A DNA stretch of 64,000 bases from positions 930,001-994,000 of the forward strand of contig NZ_FNGF01000002.1 in the NCBI RefSeq assembly GCF_900102815.1, written 5' to 3'. The notes under the pieces were generated by a model. That model was not told the DNA's origin, made no database searches, and saw only the letters and a program-made list of their open reading frames with translations. The translations under genes were made by a program, and so were the position numbers. The DNA is from Glycomyces sambucus (lineage in GTDB: Bacteria > Actinomycetota > Actinomycetes > Mycobacteriales > Micromonosporaceae). This document shows positions 19,203 through 28,734 of the stretch, piece after piece; position 1 is the first letter of the stretch; each line of letters opens with the position of its first letter.

Positions 19203-22004
19203 ATGCCCCTCTCACGGCCCGCCGAGCCCACGCCGGCAGACGCCTCCGAACACTGCTCCGTGACGATCCTGGGCGAAGTCGGCGCCGTTGTGGACGGGTC
19301 GGAGGTCCCGGTGACCTCCCACCGGCTCCGAGCCCTGCTCGCGGGCCTGGCGGTCTCGGCCGACGCGACGGTGTCCTTCGACCGGCTCGCCGAGATCGTG
19401 TGGGGCGAGGACTTCCCCGGCAACGTGCGCCGCAGCCTCCAGACGTATCTCAGCCGGCTGCGCGCCGCGCTCGGGACGGGACGCGTCCTCACCTCTTCTT
19501 CCGGGGCGCGTCTTCGCGTCGATCCCGAGGACGTGGACGCGCTCCGATTCGAGCACCTGCTCGACCGGGCCGCCGCGGCGGGGGACGGCGAGGCGTACCC
19601 GCTCTTGGAAGAGGCCCTGGGTCTGTGGCGCGGCGAGCCGTTCACCGGGCTCGAGTCGCGGCTCCTGCTGGAGACCGATGCGCCCCGCCTGGTCGAGCGC
19701 CGCCTGGCCGCGATCGAACGCCTCGTCGACCTCGACCTCGCCGCCGGGCGGGCCGGCTCGCGCATCGCGGAACTGCGCGCCCTCGCCGCCGCGTACCCGC
19801 TGCGCGAGTCGCTGTGGACGCGGCTCGTCCTCGCCCTGTCGGCCACCGGCCGGGGCGCCGAGGCGCTGGAGGCGTACGAGACCGTGCGGACCCGTCTCGC
19901 CGAGGAGCTGGGCGCCGACCCCGGCGCCGATCTGCAACGGCTGCACCGCGAACTGCTCACCGAGGGCGCCGAGCCGCCCCCGTCCCCGCAGTCGGCGCCG
20001 CGGCCGGTGCCGGTGCCGCGGCAGCTCCCCATGGACGTCGACCACTTCGTCGGCCGCATCGACGAGCTGAAGGAACTCGAAGCGCTCGTGGCCGCCCCCT
20101 CCGGGCGGGGCTCGAAGGTCGCGGTCGTCACCGGCATGGCGGGGGTCGGCAAGACCTCCCTCGTCGTGCACTTCGCGCACCGGGCCGCCCCGAGGTTCCC
20201 CGACGGGCAGCTCTACATCGACCTCGCCGGATTCGGGCCCCGACCGCCGGTCGGGACCGACGAGGCCGTGCGGCGGCTGCTCGACGCCTTCGCCGTTCCG
20301 CCCGAACACGTCCCCGAAGACCTCGACGCCCGCGCGGGCCTCTACCGCAGCATCACCGCAGGGAAGCGCCTGCTCGTCGTCCTCGACAACGCCGCGGACC
20401 CCGAGCACGTGCGCGCCCTCCTCCCCGGCGGCCCCGGCTGCTTCACCCTCGTCGCCAGCCGCGACCGGCTCGGCGGCCTGGTCGCCGCCACCGCCGCCCA
20501 CCCGCTCCCGGTCGAGCCGGTGCCGCCCGCCGACGCCCGGCAGATGTTCATGCGCCGCATCGGCCCCGACCGCGCCGCACGCGAACGCGCGGCGTTTGAC
20601 GTGCTCGTCCAGCGCTGCTCCGGGCTGCCGCTCGCGCTCGCCGTCGCGTCGGCGCGCGCCGCCACCGCCGCCCACCTGCCGCTGTCGGACCTCACCGCGA
20701 CCCTGTCCTCCCCGGTCGGCGTCCTCGACGGACTCGCCGGGCACGGGCCGGACCTGCGCGCCGTCTTCTCCTGGTCGTACCGCGGGCTCGGCGAGGACGC
20801 CGCGCGGCTGTTCCGGAGCCTCGGCACCGTCCCCGGCGCCGAGCTCACCGCAGAGGCGGCGGCGAGCCTCGCCGGGCTCACCGTCGCCCAGGCCGCGGTG
20901 GCGCTGGGCGAACTCGCCCGCGCCAGCCTCGCCGCCGAGCGCCCCGGCGGCAGGATCACCCTGCACGACCTCCTGTGCGCGTACGCGGCCACGCTGGCCG
21001 AGGAGTGCGACGACGACGCCGGCATCGCCGCGGCGATCGGTCGCCTCTGCGACCACTACACGCACACCGCGCACCGGGCCGACGCGCTCCTGGACCCGCA
21101 GCGGGACCCGATCGCCCTGCCCGAGCCGACCGTTCCCGTGCGCGAGCTGCCCGACCGCGACGCGGCCCTGGCCTGGTTCGCGCACGAGCGGCACACCTTG
21201 GCCAGGCTGGTGCGCCTGGCCGCCGATCGCGGATTCGACCGCCGGTGCTGGCGGCTGGCCTGGGCGATGACGACCTACCTCGACCTGTCGAGCCTCTGGG
21301 AGGACTGGGCCGCCACCCAGCGCCTCGCGGCCGCCGCCGCGGCCCGCGAGGGCGAGCCGGCGCAGGTCGCGCTGTCGCGCCGGCTGCTCGGACGCGCGCT
21401 GGTCCGCATGGACCGGCTCGGCGAGGCGACCGGCCAGTTCCTGTCCGCGCTCGACCACTACGCGATCGCGCCCGACCCCGTCGGCGAGGCGATGACGTAC
21501 ATCAACCTCGGCTGGCTCGAAGAGACCCGCCTCGACTTCCAGGCCGCTCTGCGGCACAACCGGTGCGCACTGGACCGGTTCGAGGCGGCCGGGCACGTCG
21601 TCGGCCAGTCCAGGGCGCTCAACGCGCTCGGCTGGGACCACCTCAGACTCGGCGAGTTCGAACCGGCGCGCGAACTGTGCGAGACCGCCCTCGAACTCCA
21701 GATCCGGCTCGGCGACCGCCGCGGCGAGGCCGAGACCCTCGACAGCCTCGCCCATGTCCACCACGGGCTCGGTGCGCACGCCGAGGCCGAAGCGCACCTG
21801 GTCCGGGCGATCGGGATCTTCCGCGAGGTCGGCGACCGCTACAACGAGGCCGACCTGTACGGGACCCTCGCCGGCTTCCGCGAAGGATGGGGCGACGCCG
21901 ACGGGGCGCGCATCGCCCGCGACCGCGCCGCCGCGCTCCTTGAAGCGATCGAGCACGCCGGCGCACCCGAAGCCGGAGAGGGGCCCCAGGGATCCGGCTC
22001 CTGA
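19203..22004 (+). CDS. SARP-family pathway activator with NB-ARC ATPase and TPR domains (AfsR type)
   Basis: 933 residues. Residues about 15-110 are the winged-helix DNA-binding domain (VTSHRLRALLAGLAV, RRSLQTYLSRLRAALG), 115-260 the bacterial transcriptional activation domain, about 280-560 an NB-ARC ATPase with Walker A GMAGVGKTS near 312 and LLVVLDNA as Walker B, and 650-920 TPR repeats (INLGWLEE, NALGWDHLRLGEF, DSLAHVHHGLG). AfsR-type SARPs bind heptameric direct repeats spaced 11 bp and recruit RNA polymerase. Four matching promoters occur within the next 17 kb, so this is very probably the activator of the lanthipeptide genes. It ends 60 bp before the first repeat array. Confidence 0.93.
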   Translation: MPLSRPAEPTPADASEHCSVTILGEVGAVVDGSEVPVTSHRLRALLAGLAVSADATVSFDRLAEIVWGEDFPGNVRRSLQTYLSRLRAALGTGRVLTSSSGARLRVDPEDVDALRFEHLLDRAAAAGDGEAYPLLEEALGLWRGEPFTGLESRLLLETDAPRLVERRLAAIERLVDLDLAAGRAGSRIAELRALAAAYPLRESLWTRLVLALSATGRGAEALEAYETVRTRLAEELGADPGADLQRLHRELLTEGAEPPPSPQSAPRPVPVPRQLPMDVDHFVGRIDELKELEALVAAPSGRGSKVAVVTGMAGVGKTSLVVHFAHRAAPRFPDGQLYIDLAGFGPRPPVGTDEAVRRLLDAFAVPPEHVPEDLDARAGLYRSITAGKRLLVVLDNAADPEHVRALLPGGPGCFTLVASRDRLGGLVAATAAHPLPVEPVPPADARQMFMRRIGPDRAARERAAFDVLVQRCSGLPLALAVASARAATAAHLPLSDLTATLSSPVGVLDGLAGHGPDLRAVFSWSYRGLGEDAARLFRSLGTVPGAELTAEAAASLAGLTVAQAAVALGELARASLAAERPGGRITLHDLLCAYAATLAEECDDDAGIAAAIGRLCDHYTHTAHRADALLDPQRDPIALPEPTVPVRELPDRDAALAWFAHERHTLARLVRLAADRGFDRRCWRLAWAMTTYLDLSSLWEDWAATQRLAAAAAAREGEPAQVALSRRLLGRALVRMDRLGEATGQFLSALDHYAIAPDPVGEAMTYINLGWLEETRLDFQAALRHNRCALDRFEAAGHVVGQSRALNALGWDHLRLGEFEPARELCETALELQIRLGDRRGEAETLDSLAHVHHGLGAHAEAEAHLVRAIGIFREVGDRYNEADLYGTLAGFREGWGDADGARIARDRAAALLEAIEHAGAPEAGEGPQGSGS

Positions 22005-22064
22005 CGGCGCGGGCGCGACCGCGCGCCGTCGGACCGCACACGTGCGCGAGCGCGGCGCCGCCGC

Positions 22065-22108
22065 TGAAGCGGATCTGACGCAGCGGTGAAGCCGCGCTGC
22101 CGTTGAAT
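22065..22108 (+). promoter_or_regulatory. SARP-type direct-repeat promoter 1 (precursor 1 operon)
   Basis: Pentamers TGAAG, TGACG, TGAAG start at 22065, 22076 and 22087, with a weaker TGCCG at 22098, all 11 bp apart. TTGAAT starts at 22103, 38 nt after the first repeat. The precursor ATG is 39 nt downstream of this hexamer. The geometry matches three other promoters in the locus. Confidence 0.82.
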
Positions 22109-22147
22109 CGCCGGGTCACAACAGCGACCAGCGAAGGAAGTGAACCG

Positions 22148-22348
22148 ATGACCACGATCCTCATCGAGCCCGCGCGCAACGACGACATCTTCGACCTCGA
22201 CTTCCAATCGGAGGTGGACGTCGACCTGCTGCCGCACGGCAGCCAGCCGACCGACAACTGCGCGACCAGCCCCTGCGCCACCGCGACCTGTTTCACCGTG
22301 AGCTGCAACCAGTGCTGCGCGGCCTCGGACTGGAAGAGCGGCTGCTGA
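22148..22348 (+). CDS. lanA1: Class I lanthipeptide precursor 1
   Basis: 66 residues behind a GAAGGAAGTG site. The leader contains IFDLDF at 14-19, the FNLD-type box that LanB dehydratases recognise; residues 1-31 are acidic with almost no Ser/Thr after position 21. The Cys-rich core begins about residue 32-37 and has Cys at 38, 43, 48, 53, 56, 57 and 66, with ten Ser/Thr from residue 32 onward. Up to seven (methyl)lanthionines are possible, the last perhaps a tiny Ser64-Gly-Cys66 ring. No Tyr is present. The leader cleavage site is not certain; a Pro34 lies near the junction. It is followed after 82 bp by LanB1. Confidence 0.9.
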   Translation: MTTILIEPARNDDIFDLDFQSEVDVDLLPHGSQPTDNCATSPCATATCFTVSCNQCCAASDWKSGC

Positions 22349-22430
22349 CGGCACCGCAAGGCGACGGCCCGCGCACGCAGGCATAGCGGCGAGGCGGGAT
22401 GGCCCAGGCGACCAGGAAGCAGAGAGACCC

Positions 22431-25400
22431 ATGAGCAAGGACCTGTTCCGCGCGCAGCGGGCCGTCGTCGCCCGCATCGCGGTGACCCCGGCGGACCGGG
22501 CGGCCGAGACGTGGGCGGATCTCGCGCCCGACTCGCCTGGCTATCCCGACCGCCTCGCCGACTACCTGCGGCGGATCATCAAGGACCCCGTCGTCAGGGA
22601 GGCGCTCGCCGTCTCGAGTTCGAGCCTCTCGGAGACACTCGACCGGTTCGAGGCCGGGGAGGCCACGCCGGTGCCGAAACTGGAGCGGGCCGCGTTCGCC
22701 ACGACCCGCTACCTGCTGCGGATGTGCACCAGGGCCACGCCCTTCGGCCTGTTCGCGGGCGTGGCCGCAGGCGGCTTCGGCGCCGCCGCGCAGGCCGCGC
22801 TCGGCGAGGACCACCGCAAGTGGGCCCGCGTGGACACCGGCTGGCTCGCCGAGGCGGCCGAGGGCATGGAGTGCCGGCCGGAGGTCCGCGCGAGGCTCCG
22901 CCTGGTCGCGAACAACCTGCGCCGCGAGCGGGGCGACCGCCTGGAGCTGTTCTACACCCAGGAGAAGGAGCACGCCGCCGGATTCCGGGAGGCCGGCAGC
23001 TCCTCCATCCGCCGCACTCCCGCCGTGGCCGCCGCGATGCGGCTCGCCCGGCGCCCGATCTCCTACCGCGACCTCGAAGCCGCCCTGGGCCGCGAACTCC
23101 CCGGAGCCGAACCGGACGCGATCGCCGGGCTCGTCGACGACCTCGTGCGCCGGCGGTTCCTGCTGAGCGACCTCCCGCCGCACCCCACCGACACCGAACC
23201 GGCCGACCACTTCGCCGCCAAGCTCGCCGGCACGCCGGTCGCGCCGGTCCTGGACGCCGCTCGGGAGGCCGGCGAGGCGTACTGCCGCACCCCGCTGGGG
23301 GCCGGCCGGCCCGAACTGCGCGCGATGACCGAGGTGCTCTCGGCCCACCACCCGACCCGGTACCCGCCCGTTCAGGTCGAGCTGCGCTACGACGGCGACT
23401 TCACGCTCCCGCCGGCCGTCGCCCGCGAGATGGAGCGGGTCGCCGCCGCCGTGTACCGCATCGCACCGAAGCCCTTGCCGCCCAACCTGAACGAGTACCA
23501 CGGCGACTACCTCGAACGCTACGGCGTCGAGCAGGCGGTGCCGGTGCTCGACCTCCTCGACCCCGCCACCGGCCTCGACGCCCCGGCCGGGTACCGCATC
23601 CCCGCCTCCTCCCGGGAGACGCGCTCGGACGCCTCCTCGCCGTTCGACGCCGAACGCGCCGCCGCGCTCAACGAGCTCGCCTGGACCGCCGTCCGCGACC
23701 GCGGCGAACTGGTCCTGGACGAAGGGGCCGTCGACCGGCTCAGCGGTCCCCAGCCGGTGCGCGTCCCCGACGCGACCGAACTGTGCTTCAGGCTCTTCGC
23801 CGCCTCGCTCGCCGACCTCGACGAGGGCAGGTTCACCGCGGCGATGTCCCCGATCGGCGGCCCCACCAGGCCCGGCGCGATGGCCGGCCGGTTCATGCAC
23901 ATGTTCGACGGGGGAAGCGGCCTCGCCGATCCCGCGGGCCGCACCCGGCACGGCCGCGAGGTCCAACTGCTGTGCACGCCGGTGACCGAGCGGAACCGCA
24001 ACGTGGCGACCGTCCCGCGGCTGCCGCTCCCCTCCCTTCCCATGGGCGTCTTCGAGGACGAGCCCGCGGCGATCGACATCGAGGACCTCGCCGTGCGGGC
24101 CGACCACCACGGCTTCTACCTCGTGCGGCTCTCGACCGGCGACGTGGTGCGGCCGGTCCTGCCGCACATGCTCAACACCAGGCACCAGTACCCGAACGTG
24201 GTGCAGCTCCTCCTCGACATCGAGCAGTCCTCGGCCGCGCCCGCCGCCCGCTGGTGGGACTGGGGACGCCTCGACCGGCTGCCGTACCTGCCCCGCGTCA
24301 GATACGGCAGGACCGTCCTCTCCCCGGCGCGGTGGCGCCCGGGCGCCGCGCTCGGCCGCGATGAGGACCGGTTGGACGACCGGCTGTCCGCGTGGCGCGA
24401 ACGCTGGGACGTGCCCGCGCGCGTCGAGGCCGTCCTCCGCGACCAGCGCCTCGAACTCAACCTCGACTCCGGGCTCCACCGCACCATGCTCCAGCGGGAG
24501 CTGCACCGCAGTCCCGACCTGGTGCTGCACGAGAGCCTCACCGGCGAAGGCGCGGGACTGCGGTGGCTCGACGGGCGCGCCGCCGAGTTCATCGTCCAGC
24601 TCGACGCCGCCGACCCCGCCCCGGCCCGCCCCGACCGTGTGGCGGTGGCGCCGCCGCCGAGCGCGATCCGGTACGAGCCCGGGACCGAATGGCTGTACGC
24701 CAAGCTCTACGCCGTCGAACGCAGCCACGACGACGTCCTCTGCCGAAGCCTGCCCGCGCTGCTGGCCGACCTCCCCTCCGGCGTCGACCGGTGGTTCTTC
24801 ATCCGCTACCGCGACCCCGAGCCGCACCTGCGCCTGCGGTTCCACGGCGACCCCGAGGCCGTCAACGGCGCCCTCCTGCCCGCCCTCGCCCGCTGGGCGG
24901 CCGCAGCCCGCGGGAGCGGACTCATCAGGCGGTTCGCCCTCGACACGTACGAGCCCGAGGTCAACCGCTACGGCGGCCCCGAGGCGCTCGCCGCCGCCGA
25001 GCGGTTCTTCCACGCCGACAGCGAGGCCGTCATCGGCCAGCTCCAGCGGCGCGCCGCGGGCCTGCGGCACCTGCCGCCCGAGCTGCTCGCGGCCGTGAAC
25101 CACGTCGACATCCTCCGCTCGATCGGCGAGTGGGACTGGATGCGGTGGGCGGCCGAGACGCTCCCCACCGCGGCCGAGGACCGGTTCGAGCGGCACCTGC
25201 GCGACTACGTCGACCCCGCCGGGGAATGGACGCGGCTGTTCGCCGAGCCCGGGGGCCGGGGGCTGGCGGACTGCTGGACGGCCCGGGCCGGGGCCGGCGC
25301 CGAACTGGGCCGGTTCCTGCTCTCCGGCGACCTGTCCGGCGAGGAGTTCGACTCGATCCTGCGCAGCGTGCTCCATATGCACGCCAACCGCATGACCGGC

Positions 25401-25487
25401 GTCCACAAACCGCTCGAGTACCGCGCCCTGGACCTCGTCCGCGAACGGGCCCACGCCTTCCGGGCCCGAGCGGCGGCACGCGCATGA
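22431..25487 (+). CDS. lanB1: Class I lanthipeptide dehydratase LanB1 (full length)
   Basis: 1018 residues. The N-terminal Lant_dehydr_N domain carries the hallmark RMCTRATPFGLFAG (Arg97, Arg101, Thr103), which binds tRNA-Glu during glutamylation of Ser/Thr. Residues from about 750 form the SpaB_C elimination domain (WLYAKLYAVERSHDD, FIRYRDPEPHLRLRF), ending with the LHMHANRM histidine motif. Having both domains in one chain marks a true lanthipeptide LanB rather than the split enzymes of thiopeptides. It dehydrates precursor 1 in the cytoplasm using glutamyl-tRNA. Its TGA overlaps the LanC1 ATG. Confidence 0.94.
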   Translation: MSKDLFRAQRAVVARIAVTPADRAAETWADLAPDSPGYPDRLADYLRRIIKDPVVREALAVSSSSLSETLDRFEAGEATPVPKLERAAFATTRYLLRMCTRATPFGLFAGVAAGGFGAAAQAALGEDHRKWARVDTGWLAEAAEGMECRPEVRARLRLVANNLRRERGDRLELFYTQEKEHAAGFREAGSSSIRRTPAVAAAMRLARRPISYRDLEAALGRELPGAEPDAIAGLVDDLVRRRFLLSDLPPHPTDTEPADHFAAKLAGTPVAPVLDAAREAGEAYCRTPLGAGRPELRAMTEVLSAHHPTRYPPVQVELRYDGDFTLPPAVAREMERVAAAVYRIAPKPLPPNLNEYHGDYLERYGVEQAVPVLDLLDPATGLDAPAGYRIPASSRETRSDASSPFDAERAAALNELAWTAVRDRGELVLDEGAVDRLSGPQPVRVPDATELCFRLFAASLADLDEGRFTAAMSPIGGPTRPGAMAGRFMHMFDGGSGLADPAGRTRHGREVQLLCTPVTERNRNVATVPRLPLPSLPMGVFEDEPAAIDIEDLAVRADHHGFYLVRLSTGDVVRPVLPHMLNTRHQYPNVVQLLLDIEQSSAAPAARWWDWGRLDRLPYLPRVRYGRTVLSPARWRPGAALGRDEDRLDDRLSAWRERWDVPARVEAVLRDQRLELNLDSGLHRTMLQRELHRSPDLVLHESLTGEGAGLRWLDGRAAEFIVQLDAADPAPARPDRVAVAPPPSAIRYEPGTEWLYAKLYAVERSHDDVLCRSLPALLADLPSGVDRWFFIRYRDPEPHLRLRFHGDPEAVNGALLPALARWAAAARGSGLIRRFALDTYEPEVNRYGGPEALAAAERFFHADSEAVIGQLQRRAAGLRHLPPELLAAVNHVDILRSIGEWDWMRWAAETLPTAAEDRFERHLRDYVDPAGEWTRLFAEPGGRGLADCWTARAGAGAELGRFLLSGDLSGEEFDSILRSVLHMHANRMTGVHKPLEYRALDLVRERAHAFRARAAARA

Positions 25488-26797
25488 CCGCGCCGGAGGC
25501 CGCGCTCGACCGCTGCGTCGCGCAGACCGCCGAACGGCTCGCCGATCCCGGGGCCGTGGCCGCGGCGACCGTGCACGACTCCCCTTGGATCGAGCTCGGC
25601 GACGACGGCCGGCGACCGCGCTGGCAGCCGGTGTCCCTGTCGTCCGGGGCGCCCGGGATCGCCCTGCTGTTCGCCGAACTGGCGCACCACGACGACGGGT
25701 ACCGCCGCATCGCCCACGCCCACTTGACGGCGGCGGTCGCGCACGCGGGGCGGACCGGCGACGCCGGGCTCCAGACCGGACTCGCCGGGCTCGCCTTCGC
25801 CGCGCGGGCCGCGGCGCGGTCCCCGGCCGACTACGCGACGCTGCTGGAGAAGCTCGACCGCCGCATCATCGCGACCGCCGCGACCCTGCTCCCGGCCCGC
25901 CGGCACGTGGACGGCGCCTTCCGCGGAGCCTCGTTCCGCGAATACGACGCGGTGTCCGGGCTCGCCGGCATCGGCAGGTACCTCCTCGGTCGCCCCGAGC
26001 ACCGCGGGTTCACCGCGGACGTCCTCGCGCGCCTCGTGGCGTTCACCGAGCCGCGCCGGGTGGACGGCGCCGAGCTGCCCGGCTGGTGGGTGGGCCACGG
26101 CCCGACCCCCGGCATGCCCGACGCGGGCGGGCACGTCAACTTCGGGCTCGCCCACGGCGCCGCCGGCCCGCTCGCGCTCCTGGCGATCGCCTGGAGCGAG
26201 GGCGTGCGCGTCCCCGGCCATGAGGAGGCGATCGGAAGGCTGGCCGACTGGTTCGTCGAGCAGCGCGATCGCGACTTCGGCGGCCCGGACTGGCCCGCGG
26301 CGCTCTCGCTGGCCGAGTACACCCGGGGACTCAGGCCCGATCGGCACCGCATTCCGCCCACATGGTGCTACGGCGCTCCGGGCATCGCGCACGCGATCCT
26401 GCTCGCCGGGGTCGCTCTGGACGAGCCGGCCTGGCGCGAGACCGCCCGAACGGTCCTGCGGGACGTGGTCGAGCGGCTCCGCCGCTCCCCCGGCCTCCCC
26501 GAGTCCATGCTGTGCCACGGCTGGTCGGGCCTGCTCCAGACCTTCCGGCGCGCCGACGCCCACCTCGCGGACCCGCTGATCCGGGAGGGCGCGGACGAGG
26601 CCGCCGCGCAGGCGCTCGCCGCGTTCGATCCCGAGCGGCACCCGTTCGGCTTCCGGGCCCGCAAGATGGGCGACAGCACCGGCCTCGACATGCCGGGGCT
26701 CCTCGAAGGCGCGGCGGGCACGGCGCTGGCCCTGCACGCCCACGCGCGGGACGGGGCTCCCGCGAGCGGCTGGGACGCCGCGCTCCTGCTGGCGTGA
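25484..26797 (+). CDS. lanC1: Lanthipeptide cyclase LanC1
   Basis: 437 residues, all-helical toroid. The zinc ligands are visible: Cys295 in WCYGAPG and Cys344-His345 in LCHGWSG; GLAHGAAGP and LLEGAAGTALAL are further family repeats. LanC adds Cys thiols to dehydroalanine and dehydrobutyrine to make lanthionine rings. ATG at 25484 overlaps the LanB1 stop (ATGA), so LanB1 and LanC1 are made in a fixed ratio. It ends 4 bp before the convergent ABC exporter gene. Confidence 0.94.
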   Translation: MTAPEAALDRCVAQTAERLADPGAVAAATVHDSPWIELGDDGRRPRWQPVSLSSGAPGIALLFAELAHHDDGYRRIAHAHLTAAVAHAGRTGDAGLQTGLAGLAFAARAAARSPADYATLLEKLDRRIIATAATLLPARRHVDGAFRGASFREYDAVSGLAGIGRYLLGRPEHRGFTADVLARLVAFTEPRRVDGAELPGWWVGHGPTPGMPDAGGHVNFGLAHGAAGPLALLAIAWSEGVRVPGHEEAIGRLADWFVEQRDRDFGGPDWPAALSLAEYTRGLRPDRHRIPPTWCYGAPGIAHAILLAGVALDEPAWRETARTVLRDVVERLRRSPGLPESMLCHGWSGLLQTFRRADAHLADPLIREGADEAAAQALAAFDPERHPFGFRARKMGDSTGLDMPGLLEGAAGTALALHAHARDGAPASGWDAALLLA

Positions 26798-26801
26798 GGA
26801 C

Positions 26802-28556
26802 TCAGCCGACGCCGCTGGGCAGCAGGAGCTGACGGCGCAGCATCTCGCGGTAGAGCGGGCTGGAGGCGACCAGTTCGTGGTGGTGCCCGGCCGCGGCGAC
26901 CCGGCCCCGGTCGAGCAGCACGATCCGGTCGGCGTCGACGACCGTCGACAGCCGGTGCGCCACCACGAGCACGGTCCGGTCGCGCGCGACCTCGGCGATC
27001 GCGTCGCGGAGCGCGGCCTCGTTGCGGGCGTCGAGGTTGCTCGTCGGCTCGTCCATCAGCATGATCGGCGCGTCGGTCAGCAGGGCGCGGGCGATGGCGA
27101 GCCGCTGCCGCTCGCCGCCGGAGAGCCTGACCCCGTTGTCCCCCACCGGGGTGTCGAGGCCCTGCGGCGCCCGTGCGACGACTTCGGCGAGGCCCACCCG
27201 CTCCAGCACCGACGCCAGCCGCAGACCGCCCGCGTGCGGGGCCGCCAGCAGCAGGTTCTCCCGGATGGTGCCCGCCAGTACCGGAGCGCTCTGCTCGACG
27301 TAGCCGAGCCGCCCGCGCAGCCGCCCGGTCGTCATCCGGTCCACCGGGACGCCGTCGATGCGGATGGTCCCCGAATCCGGTTCGTAGAAGCGCTCGATGA
27401 GCGCGAGCACCGTCGACTTCCCCGCCCCGGACGGGCCGATGACCGCAGTGAGGCCGCCCGCCGGGACGGCGAAGCTGACGTCGCTGAGCACCGGCCGCCG
27501 GTCGTAGGAGAACGAGACCCGCTCGAACCGGATCGCCGCCCGGTCGGGCATGGCACCGGTCGGCCCCTCCGGTGCGGAGCGCTCGGCCGGCAGCCGCAGG
27601 ACCTCCTCAATGCGCCCGAACGCGGCCAGGCCGGTCTGGAGCTGGGCGACGGCGCTGATCGCCTGGTTGATCGGCATCGTCAGCATCAGCAGGAACAGGA
27701 CGAAGGCCACCAGGTCGCCGAGGGTCATCGCGCCGTTCGCGACACGGGTCGCCCCGACGGCGAGCACGAGCAGGAACGCCCCCTGCGACGCCACGCCGAC
27801 CAGCGGGCCGAGGGAGGACTGGAGGCGGTTCAGCCGCAGTCGCGCCTCGTACGCCCGCCTGGCGCCGGCGGCGACGCCGGCGGACTCGCGGTCCTCGGCG
27901 CACGAGGCCCGGATGGTCCGCAGCGCCGACAGCGCGCGCTCGACGTCAGCGGTCATGGTGCCGAGCGCGTCCTGCACCGCTTCCGCCTCCTTGCGCAGGC
28001 GCCGCATCAGGAGGACCCCGGACGACATGCCGGCGGCGCCGGCCAGCGTGATGGCGGACATCAGCGGGTCCAGGAGCACCATCATCGCCATCGCACCGCA
28101 GACGACCAGCGCCCCGGACACGGATTCGATCAGGCCGCCGGTGAACACCGACTGGAAGAGCGCGGTGTCCGCGCCGACCCGCGAGATCAGGTCGCCGGTG
28201 CGGCGCCGGTCGAACTCCGCGACCGGCAGCCGCAGCATGTGGTCGACCAGGCGGCGGCGGGTGCCCAGCACCAGGCGGTCGGCGGTGCGGGTGAGCAGGA
28301 ACTGCTGGAGGCCGGACAGGGCCGCGGTGCCCACGGCCAGTGCGGCGAGGAGCGCCACTTGGGGCCAGACCGGTCCCGACCGGCCCAGGCCGTCGAGGAG
28401 GCCGCGGGCGACGAGCGGCTGCGCCAGCGACATCGCCGCCCCGGCGAGTGAGAGCACCGCGACCACTGCCAGTGGGCGCCGGTACGGGCGGACGTGCGGC
28501 AGCAGCGCCGCGATCCCGGCCCTGGGCGCCGGATCGGGCTCCGGGGCCGGGCTCAT
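26802..28556 (-). CDS. lanT: ABC exporter, fused membrane and ATPase domains (LanT-like)
   Basis: 584 residues. Six membrane spans occupy residues 1-310; the ATPase has Walker A GPSGAGKST near 372, signature LSGGERQR near 475, Walker B IMLMDEPTS near 497 and the AHRLSTV H-loop. There is no N-terminal C39 peptidase domain, as usual for class I LanT, so leader removal must happen elsewhere. Being one half-transporter it should act as a homodimer. It is the only peptide exporter in the locus, and has its own SARP-type promoter, so it probably exports both products. ATG 28556 lacks a ribosome site and overlaps the stop of a 20-codon ORF. Confidence 0.88.
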   Translation of the reverse strand: MSPAPEPDPAPRAGIAALLPHVRPYRRPLAVVAVLSLAGAAMSLAQPLVARGLLDGLGRSGPVWPQVALLAALAVGTAALSGLQQFLLTRTADRLVLGTRRRLVDHMLRLPVAEFDRRRTGDLISRVGADTALFQSVFTGGLIESVSGALVVCGAMAMMVLLDPLMSAITLAGAAGMSSGVLLMRRLRKEAEAVQDALGTMTADVERALSALRTIRASCAEDRESAGVAAGARRAYEARLRLNRLQSSLGPLVGVASQGAFLLVLAVGATRVANGAMTLGDLVAFVLFLLMLTMPINQAISAVAQLQTGLAAFGRIEEVLRLPAERSAPEGPTGAMPDRAAIRFERVSFSYDRRPVLSDVSFAVPAGGLTAVIGPSGAGKSTVLALIERFYEPDSGTIRIDGVPVDRMTTGRLRGRLGYVEQSAPVLAGTIRENLLLAAPHAGGLRLASVLERVGLAEVVARAPQGLDTPVGDNGVRLSGGERQRLAIARALLTDAPIMLMDEPTSNLDARNEAALRDAIAEVARDRTVLVVAHRLSTVVDADRIVLLDRGRVAAAGHHHELVASSPLYREMLRRQLLLPSGVG

Positions 28557-28615
28557 GCGCGCGGCCCGCGGCCGCTGCGGACCGGGGGCACGGGGAGGCG
28601 GGCTGCTGCGGTCAT
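28553..28615 (-). CDS. 20-codon leader ORF coupled to the ABC exporter
   Basis: ATG at 28615 follows AAAGGG at normal spacing, and the ORF ends in a TGA that overlaps the exporter ATG (ATGA). Its ATG, not that of the exporter, stands 38 nt from the promoter hexamer, the same distance as in the other three SARP-type promoters. Product is Pro/Arg-rich and has no recognisable motif, so the role is likely translational coupling of the exporter. Confidence 0.5.
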   Translation of the reverse strand: MTAAARLPVPPVRSGRGPRA

Positions 28616-28653
28616 CGCGGACCCTTTCAGACGGCGAGCGAAGGAGCCGACCG

Positions 28654-28697
28654 ATTCAAGCGGCCGACGGCTTCAGAACGGCGTCAGAGCCGCTTCA
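28654..28697 (-). promoter_or_regulatory. SARP-type direct-repeat promoter 2 (ABC exporter)
   Basis: Read on the minus strand, TGAAG, TGACG, TGAAG begin at 28697, 28686 and 28675 (11-bp steps) and TTGAAT begins at 28659, 38 nt after the first. The order of pentamers is identical to the precursor 1 promoter. Confidence 0.82.
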
Positions 28698-28734
28698 CGC
28701 CCCGCGGCGGCGGCCTTCGGTCCAGTTCGCCCTC

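Noticed and set aside
22349-22430. An attenuator hairpin between precursor 1 and LanB1
   Set aside because: Such elements are common in lanA-lanB gaps, but I could not find a stem longer than a few base pairs here.
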